A DNA stretch of 17,037 nucleotides, taken from assembly GCA_027016475.1 (NCBI GenBank), contig JALUTL010000056.1, positions 1 to 17,037 on the forward strand, read 5' to 3'. Shown here piece after piece: positions 1-4,977 of this stretch. A program made the translations under genes and the position numbers. Origin of the DNA: Candidatus Heimdallarchaeota archaeon. GTDB lineage: Archaea > Asgardarchaeota > Heimdallarchaeia > Heimdallarchaeales > Kariarchaeaceae. Position 1 is the stretch's first letter, and each line of letters opens with the position of its first letter. Under the pieces are notes generated by a model. The model searched no databases and had not been told where the DNA came from. It saw only the letters and a list, made by a program, of their open reading frames with translations.

Positions 1-39
1 CAGTATATCGGCGGCAGCACTGCTGCCGCCGATATACTG
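1..39. repeat. Perfect inverted repeat, 19-bp arms around one base
   Basis: Bases 1-19 are the exact reverse complement of 21-39, with one central base. It sits where the next spacer and repeat of array 1 should be: a normal 36-39 nt spacer would end near base 10 and be preceded by a repeat ending TCTGCGAC, but bases 1-10 do not match that. A perfect palindrome at the very edge of the sequence is typical of a fold-back assembly or amplification artefact. A palindromic long spacer or a genuine hairpin is the alternative. Confidence 0.85.
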
Positions 40-47
40 CGCTCCAG

Positions 48-158
48 GTTTCAATCCCTAGTGGGTAATTTCTGCTTCTGCGACATCCTCGATTTCATCG
101 CTCGGGCTGCCCAGTACTTTGGTTTCAATCCCTAGTGGGTAATTTCTGCTTCTGCGAC
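48..158 (-). CRISPR. CRISPR array 1 (leader-proximal end, continues or breaks to the left)
   Basis: Two identical 37-nt repeats (48-84 and 122-158) flank one 37-nt spacer (85-121); bases 1-47 would be a further, broken spacer. Read on the minus strand the repeat starts GTCGCAGAAGCAGAAATT and ends CCCACTAGGGATTGAAAC, the ATTGAAAC end being the usual type I-B crRNA 5' handle. The leader is on the right, so the array is transcribed leftwards, downstream of and co-oriented with cas4. On the crRNA strand the spacer reads as an open peptide (KVLGSPSDEIED), so it may derive from coding DNA. Confidence 0.95.
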
Positions 159-248
159 CGAAGCCTAATTTCAATATACAGCCGCTCTACTTAAAGATTC
201 CGAATCACCTTCGTGCACATACCCCATCATGTTGTAACCCACTTCCAG
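159..248 (-). promoter_or_regulatory. CRISPR leader 1
   Basis: Read on the minus strand this block matches leaders 2 and 3 closely from CTGGAAGTGGGTTACAACAT to the TTTAAGTAGA element, then diverges just before the first repeat. TTTAAGTA is a plausible TATA element that would start transcription close to the first repeat. The three copies stay alike while their repeats have diverged, as expected of a sequence recognised by a shared adaptation complex and promoter machinery. Minus-strand positions 242 to 171 also form a 23-codon open frame starting GTG that matches the frame in the other leaders. Bases 249-326, up to the cas4 stop, are AT-rich and show nothing I recognise. Confidence 0.85.
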
Positions 249-326
249 CCCGTCAAATTGCAATTGAATGAAAAATTCTCCAGAGCAAGAACATGGTACA
301 ATTTGAAGGGATGATTCAATAAAATG

Positions 327-872
327 TTACATGCAAATCCTGTCGTATTCACACGGGCGGCATCTGGCACGGTGCGGAGTCGGATCAGGCAATGTGCCCC
401 GTTCCATCATTTCACTTACCTGCCTGATGGTTTCAATCACTTTTTTTCTGAGTTCTGATATCAGATCCACTGAAATCCTTGCCCCGTTCTGGGTGATGAA
501 CACCAATGATGTGCACGGCTTGCTCAAGTGCTCTTCAGCAAGCATTCCCAAAGCAGCCAGTTGGATGGCATATCCCTTTGGGGGCGGATCTGGAAGTGAA
601 TGCTTGTATTCGGCCACCATAAGATGGTTTTCATGTTCAACCACTAGATCTGCTGTTCCTTTGAGGTTCAATGCTTCACTTTCCATGTGCAGTTCCCTGA
701 AGGTGTTGATTCCAGAGGCGAATTGATGGTTTCGTTCTGCCAAGGAAGAATGGAAGAGTGATCCCTGTTCCATGTGGAAGGTCTGGCGTTGTGGAATTCG
801 TGCCATGTCCCGCCAATAAACTTTTCTTGGACAATAGAGGAACTGTCGAAGTTGTTCAGCCTGTATTTTCAT
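327..872 (-). CDS. cas4: CRISPR-associated Cas4 nuclease
   Basis: A 181-aa protein of normal Cas4 length. Cas4 is a RecB-like, Fe-S cluster nuclease that trims prespacers and helps select PAMs together with Cas1-Cas2. Visible here: Cys14 in LYCPRKVYW and C-terminal Cys171, Cys174 and Cys180 (CRPCEYDRIC), the four cluster ligands; the PD-(D/E)XK core with Asp75 (GTADLVV), Glu88 and Lys90 (AEYK); and Gln104 of the QxxxY motif, although the tyrosine position is Leu108. The start is supported by a GGTGAT-type ribosome site. It overlaps the end of cas2 by 17 nt, so it is probably translationally coupled as the last gene of the DUF2797-cas1-like-cas2-cas4 operon. Array 1 follows immediately downstream on the same strand. 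Confidence 0.95.
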   Translation of the reverse strand: MKIQAEQLRQFLYCPRKVYWRDMARIPQRQTFHMEQGSLFHSSLAERNHQFASGINTFRELHMESEALNLKGTADLVVEHENHLMVAEYKHSLPDPPPKGYAIQLAALGMLAEEHLSKPCTSLVFITQNGARISVDLISELRKKVIETIRQVSEMMERGTLPDPTPHRARCRPCEYDRICM

Positions 873-1353
873 TGATTATCACCAAGGTTTTGAGGTACAG
901 AATTGTGGTTGTGGTGTTATTCTGCCGTCGTTTGATTTTTGGACGAGGGGATAGGGATGTAAGAGTTGGTTCAAAGGGATGCTTGATTAGGAATGAGTTG
1001 AGACTGGTTGGAAAAATGTACTCCAAGTCGCGCGAGGGCAATTCTAAAGGTTCTTCAGGAGCGTCATTTTGTTTTGATATGGGTTCTGGTGCTTCATCAG
1101 GTTGTTCAGAGAGAGAAACGAGTTGATCCTGCCTGTTGATGCAATTTTTGCATTGGGAGAAGAAGTTGACAGTTCCGGTGGCATTTGCTATCATTTCCTT
1201 GATTCGGGCCTTGATTTCCTTGAGTTCGGATTTTGACAGGTTCCCCTGATACACGCTTTTTTGGATTCTCATCAGCCCTTTGGCGAGGAGGAACTGTCCG
1301 ACATCATTTCTGACATTGTCTTCAGTAATGTCGTAAGCTATGACGTATTCCAT
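856..1353 (-). CDS. cas2: Cas2 with a long C-terminal extension
   Basis: Residues 1-80 are a typical Cas2 ferredoxin-fold subunit, the scaffold of the Cas1-Cas2 spacer integrase. They show the first strand with Asp8 (YVIAYDIT), the RIQKSVYQG segment (29-37) and the final strand followed by CKNC (Cys68, Cys71). Family members are usually about 85-100 aa; this one is 165. The extra 85 residues are Pro/Glu-rich at first (about 82-105) and then basic and Thr/Asn-rich (about 135-155), with no domain I recognise. They are probably disordered or bind DNA or a partner. The start has a strong GGAGGTAG ribosome site lying across the end of the upstream cas1-like gene. No frameshift is needed to explain the tail, which runs into the cas4 start. 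Confidence 0.93.
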   Translation of the reverse strand: MEYVIAYDITEDNVRNDVGQFLLAKGLMRIQKSVYQGNLSKSELKEIKARIKEMIANATGTVNFFSQCKNCINRQDQLVSLSEQPDEAPEPISKQNDAPEEPLELPSRDLEYIFPTSLNSFLIKHPFEPTLTSLSPRPKIKRRQNNTTTTILYLKTLVIINENTG

Positions 1354-1357
1354 TCAG

Positions 1358-2362
1358 CTACCTCCAAGCTTTTGTCGGAAGCTGTACCAATCCGGGACGT
1401 TGGAGCTGACGCTCTTCAAGACAGGCCTTGGCAAATGTGGCTGCTCCTCGTTGAATGCGCTGTGGTAGCCGGAATGCTTCCATTTTTTCAAAGAATGCTG
1501 GAAGTACATCAAGGAGCTGTTGCCTATATGAGGCAGTAGGGTCAAGGGTCTTTTTCAAGACCACATCAATGAATGGAATCTCGATTTCCGACATGATGTC
1601 CTCCAACAATGAATTTGAGGGCCCTTTTCCCAATGGCAGGAGTCCTACCAGATAGGTATGGAATCTGACTGCTGCACCCAGCATGGAATGGAGGGTTCTT
1701 CGAATTTTGGTTTGCCTGTAGTTTCTAATCGTTTTTTCCATGTCCAAATCTGAATTCTGTCCATTGGTCCATCGGACAATTGTATCCTCGACATTTGTCA
1801 GATTTGATGCGAATGGCAGGAGCTTTGCAGTTTGTAGTCGCCTGATGGTTTCTTTGCCAATGTCGAGCCTGTTCAGGATTTGTCTCGTATCTACTCCATA
1901 ATGTACATTCAATCCTTTCAGCAAGGTTTTGGCGTAATGTCTCAACTGTTCACTCTTGATCTGTGCAGGAGCGGCAAATTGTGCAATGCGAACTGAAGCA
2001 GTTCCATGTTGACCCAACGGGGCAATCATGAACTGAAGATTACCCTCCCGTATCATGTAGAAGGGGATCAGTTGGTCAGAAAGCGAGTTAATGGATTCAG
2101 CAGAAAATCCAACAGCAGCATCCACAGAATAGATTGCATGAAGGTTTTTGAGAGACATCTGGTAGAGATTGCGCTGTGACTCCTTGGGAGGCACGGACTC
2201 CTCTTCAAAGAACTGGACAGCTCTTTTTTCCATTTCCTCTTCCCAAGACTGAATCATGGTTTCCGACTTTCTCATACCGTTTCTGGTAAGGTTGGGTCGG
2301 ATGATCAAGGAACCTTTCTTCATTCCAAGTTTGCAGTCGGACAGAAGGATCAGGGTTCCCAT
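1358..2362 (-). CDS. Divergent Cas1-like protein, probably without full active site
   Basis: The 334-aa protein follows the Cas1 plan. Near residues 73-128 there is a strand/turn region (NLHAIYSVD, then LIPFYMIREGNLQF, then RIAQF). An all-helical half ends in GPSNSLLEDIMSEIEIPFID (247-266), which resembles the Cas1 signature GRxSLxLDLMEPFRxxVD. Lining it up by eye with the neighbouring canonical Cas1, the first metal Glu may be kept (Glu192, VEDTIVRW) and the Asp is kept (Asp255). The catalytic His of GFLH is absent, the position holding GLLPLGK. It lies between DUF2797 and cas2 with overlapping or adjacent ends and has a perfect GGAGGTGG ribosome site. It may be a structural, non-catalytic partner of Cas1. 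The assignment is tentative: similarity is weak and another Cas1-derived role is possible. Confidence 0.65.
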   Translation of the reverse strand: MGTLILLSDCKLGMKKGSLIIRPNLTRNGMRKSETMIQSWEEEMEKRAVQFFEEESVPPKESQRNLYQMSLKNLHAIYSVDAAVGFSAESINSLSDQLIPFYMIREGNLQFMIAPLGQHGTASVRIAQFAAPAQIKSEQLRHYAKTLLKGLNVHYGVDTRQILNRLDIGKETIRRLQTAKLLPFASNLTNVEDTIVRWTNGQNSDLDMEKTIRNYRQTKIRRTLHSMLGAAVRFHTYLVGLLPLGKGPSNSLLEDIMSEIEIPFIDVVLKKTLDPTASYRQQLLDVLPAFFEKMEAFRLPQRIQRGAATFAKACLEERQLQRPGLVQLPTKAWR

Positions 2363-3219
2363 ATATCCACCTCCTTGATTTCATATGATTGAAGGGCAGA
2401 GAGATCCAGGCCGACGTACCCTTTTTCCGTAAGCAGGATTGCCACATTCCCCTGTATCCAGACAACAAGTCCTTCGAGCTTCATGGATTCAGTCAGTTGG
2501 ACTGGGCTAACACGATGTTTAAGCCTGAAATCAGGGTAAAGAAAGAGATGTTCCACTGCTAATTTTGAACGATAGGGCTCCAATTGTTTCAAAATCGGCT
2601 TCCAAGTGAAAGGCTGAAGGTCAATGAATGAGTAAACCTTTTCCACAAAGGAAAGATAATCTGGGATGTCCAATTTCTGCTTGAGGTGATGTTCCCAAGC
2701 AAGTGCTGTTGGGAGTCCAGCAATTGGACTAAGCAGGATGGCCTCATTCAGCCCCTGTTCAAGTGGCCTTTTCGTTTTTCCGCGGGCAATTTGGCTGATT
2801 CCAACCTTGAATCTACCATTGAATCTGCCAATATACAGAAAATATGACGAATGACAAGCTTGGGCATTCTCTTCATAATTGCAGGGAAAATCGACAGGAG
2901 TGCACCATCCTGCCTCCACCAATGGAGAGGTTTCCTGGGCATAGGTACAGGACATCCTGACCCGCAACATCTCCTCATCACCCCAGTGATGCTCGTTGCA
3001 TGCAGTACAGGGGCTTGAAGGACTATGTGCAAGGCAGGTCAAGCATCGACGTTTACCAAGCTCCAGTTTGAGCATTCGTGAGATTCCAACAGTGAAGTGA
3101 ATTGCCATCAGCGTTTGATCATCAACCAGAGTTAAATGACTGAGATATGGGACTTTCCTTTCATATTGGTTGACAGGTGTTTCAGAATTGATGGAAATTG
3201 AATAGTTGATGCATATCAT
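2350..3219 (-). CDS. DUF2797-like protein: zinc-binding cysteines plus GIY-YIG-like domain
   Basis: This 289-aa protein heads the adaptation operon. Residues 59-122 carry eight cysteines (59, 62, 71, 74, 91, 106, 113, 122), including the CxxC pairs CLTC and CTAC, consistent with zinc sites. Residues 126-185 (FLYIGRFNGRFKVGIS, RPLEQG, then Glu176 in AWEHH) resemble the DUF2797 core, which is thought to be a GIY-YIG nuclease relative. The C-terminal 70 residues look like beta strands (LEGLVVWIQGNVAILL, KGYVGLDL). The start follows a GGGGGGAG ribosome site. The end overlaps the cas1-like start by 13 nt, so the two are probably co-translated. DUF2797 function is not known to me. Its place ahead of cas1-like, cas2 and cas4 suggests work on prespacers or integration intermediates, which is inference. 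Confidence 0.65.
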   Translation of the reverse strand: MICINYSISINSETPVNQYERKVPYLSHLTLVDDQTLMAIHFTVGISRMLKLELGKRRCLTCLAHSPSSPCTACNEHHWGDEEMLRVRMSCTYAQETSPLVEAGWCTPVDFPCNYEENAQACHSSYFLYIGRFNGRFKVGISQIARGKTKRPLEQGLNEAILLSPIAGLPTALAWEHHLKQKLDIPDYLSFVEKVYSFIDLQPFTWKPILKQLEPYRSKLAVEHLFLYPDFRLKHRVSPVQLTESMKLEGLVVWIQGNVAILLTEKGYVGLDLSALQSYEIKEVDIWEP

Positions 3220-3290
3220 TTTTCTCCCCCCAAACGGAAGACATATTTATTATGGAATTCTTAGTTTATTAATCTATCGGGGCGGCAAAA
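3220..3290. promoter_or_regulatory. Divergent promoter region between the adaptation operon and cas1
   Basis: The 71-bp AT-rich gap serves two divergent genes. On the plus strand TTTATT at 3265-3270 is a TATA-like element about 23 nt before the cas1 ATG, suggesting a leaderless or short-leader message. On the minus strand an AATAAATATG-type element followed by GGGGGGAG lies ahead of the DUF2797 gene. Sharing one short region would allow the two halves of the adaptation module to be co-regulated. Confidence 0.6.
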
Positions 3291-4229
3291 ATGAACAATA
3301 CAGTTTTGATACCAGCTTCCAGAGTATCAGTGACAGCAACTGCAAAATATTTGAAGCTGTTTGAGGGGTTTCCCATTTTGCATGCCAAATTCATTCCACT
3401 GGGTTCCAAACTCGTTCTTCCATTGAAAACAGACTTCTCTCCATTTTCACTCGAAATGATCGCCGAATCCAATTCATCTGTCCTTCTCTCATATTTCGAT
3501 GCGACAATGAAGTTTGAGACGCCAGAACTGGAACAGACCTTCACAGAGATAAAGCAGAAGCAATACAGGATGTTCACAATTGATAAGTACGCACAAGAGC
3601 TGGCCCGTGAAATCCTTCAATTGGCAACTATCCAAAAGGAGCGAATGGTGTCAGAACTGCAGGAGCTCTATACCCTTGATCGAACCCAATTTGATCAGGC
3701 CGTGAAGCAATTATCAGTTCCAGCCAGTCCACGATGGCGAAATTTTGCGTTTGCTGCTGAAGCCAATATTGCCAATGAATATTGGAAGATAATGGGGAAT
3801 GTGTTCAGGGAACTGGGGTGGGAATTTGAAAAACGAAGCAAACGTCCAGCAGAAAATGCAACCAATGCACTACTTAATTATTCCTATGCCATCCTCAAAT
3901 CAGTTCTCAACAGCATTATTCTAGTCCATGGACTAGACCCGTTTGTGGGCTTCCTGCATACCTTGCGTCCTGGCAGGGAAAGTCTGACATTGGATCTGAT
4001 GGAACCATTCAGACAATATGTTGATGCGGCACTGCTAGAGGCACTATTGTCAGAAGCTATGAAGCAGCATTACTTCAAGACAGAGGGAAGTGGAATAGTC
4101 TTGCAAGACAAAGCAAAGGAGCTGGTTCAGGCGTTTTTCTACAAGAAATTTATGCTTGGAACTCAAGCTCCGATAACCTCGATAATTGAATTGATTGGTT
4201 TGCTTGTACAAAGATTGGAAACTCAATGA
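3291..4229 (+). CDS. cas1: Cas1 CRISPR integrase (canonical)
   Basis: A 312-aa Cas1 of typical length, the metal-dependent integrase that inserts new spacers at the leader end of arrays in complex with Cas2. The C-terminal helical domain holds Glu157 (AAEANIANEYW), the RP..NALLNYSYAIL segment (185-202) and the signature GLDPFVGFLH with His223, followed by GRESLTLDLMEPFRQ with Asp235 and Glu238. Glu157, His223 and Asp235 are the expected metal ligands, so it looks active. Unusually it is transcribed away from cas2 and cas4, while the second, degenerate Cas1-like gene occupies the usual place beside cas2. Leader 2 and array 2 begin about 50 nt downstream on the same strand. Confidence 0.96.
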   Translation: MNNTVLIPASRVSVTATAKYLKLFEGFPILHAKFIPLGSKLVLPLKTDFSPFSLEMIAESNSSVLLSYFDATMKFETPELEQTFTEIKQKQYRMFTIDKYAQELAREILQLATIQKERMVSELQELYTLDRTQFDQAVKQLSVPASPRWRNFAFAAEANIANEYWKIMGNVFRELGWEFEKRSKRPAENATNALLNYSYAILKSVLNSIILVHGLDPFVGFLHTLRPGRESLTLDLMEPFRQYVDAALLEALLSEAMKQHYFKTEGSGIVLQDKAKELVQAFFYKKFMLGTQAPITSIIELIGLLVQRLETQ

Positions 4230-4281
4230 TAAGGGAACACTTCGAAGGAAATTGCAACCCCTCAAAAATTGCAGCATCACC

Positions 4282-4374
4282 GTCTGGAAATGGGTTACAA
4301 CATGATGGGGTATGTGCACGAGGGCGATTCGGAATCCTTAAGTAGATGGGCTGTAAATGGAAAATTAGCCTCGG
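4282..4374 (+). promoter_or_regulatory. CRISPR leader 2
   Basis: From GTCTGGAAATGGGTTACAAC to the first repeat this is nearly the same as leader 3 (three differences in the first roughly 80 nt) and close to leader 1. CTTAAGTA near 4338-4345 is a plausible TATA element that would place the transcript start shortly before the first repeat. An open frame begins at ATG 4290 (MGYNMMGYVHEGDSESLSR) and matches frames in the other two leaders; here it runs on into the array to 4475. The 52 bases between the cas1 stop and this leader show no feature. Confidence 0.85.
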
Positions 4375-4935
4375 GTCGCAGACACTCGAATCACCCATTA
4401 GGGATTGAAACTACCACTCCACCAGGCGGAACGCCGCCCGGTGGGCAGGTCGCAGACACTCGAATCACCCATTAGGGATTGAAACTCACTGTCGACCCGA
4501 AGGCCGACAATGACTTCTCTTGTCGCAGACACTCGAATCACCCATTAGGGATTGAAACCCCCCCTTCAAAGTGCCAGTGGTGTGAGCGTGATTTGTCGCA
4601 GACACTCGAATCACCCATTAGGGATTGAAACAAGAGGCACTCGCAATAGTGCTTAAAAAAATTCTTCCGGTCGCAGACACTCGAATCACCCATTAGGGAT
4701 TGAAACGCTGCATACGCAGCAGATCATCCTTCCACCACCTACAAAGTCGCAGACACTCGAATCACCCATTAGGGATTGAAACCTTTGTTGTATATTGTTG
4801 ACAGTGATGTATTGGCGTGGGGTCGCAGACACTCGAATCACCCATTAAGGATTGAAACCAGTCGACAAGGAAACCCTCAAGACATTCAGGACAACATTGG
4901 TGGCAGAAATTGAATCAACAATTTGGAATTGAAAC
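4375..4935 (+). CRISPR. CRISPR array 2: seven repeats plus one decayed repeat
   Basis: Repeats of 37 nt (start GTCGCAGACACTCGAATC, end CCATTAGGGATTGAAAC) begin at 4375, 4449, 4522, 4595, 4670, 4746 and 4822. Spacers are 36-39 nt. The seventh repeat has one change (GGG to AGG). A further decayed copy at 4900-4935 matches 28 of 37 positions with one gap, after a 41-nt spacer. Repeats are otherwise identical and the leader is on the left, so the array is read rightwards, converging with cas3. Spacer 4 (4632-4669) closely resembles two spacers of array 3. Spacers 1 (4412-4448) and 5 (4707-4745) contain short inverted repeats. The CCC-ATTA-GGG core could form the small stem recognised for Cas6 processing. 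Confidence 0.97.
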
Positions 4936-4977
4936 GTGGCAAAAGGTGCTTGAAATGAAGGGAGAAAGCATTGCCAT

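Noticed and set aside
4859..4935. Coding-like peptide (DKETLKTFRTTLVAEIE) across the last spacer and decayed repeat of array 2, suggesting a gene fragment
   Set aside because: It is too short, and the match of 28 of 37 positions to the repeat at the right spacing explains the region better; the spacer itself may come from coding DNA.
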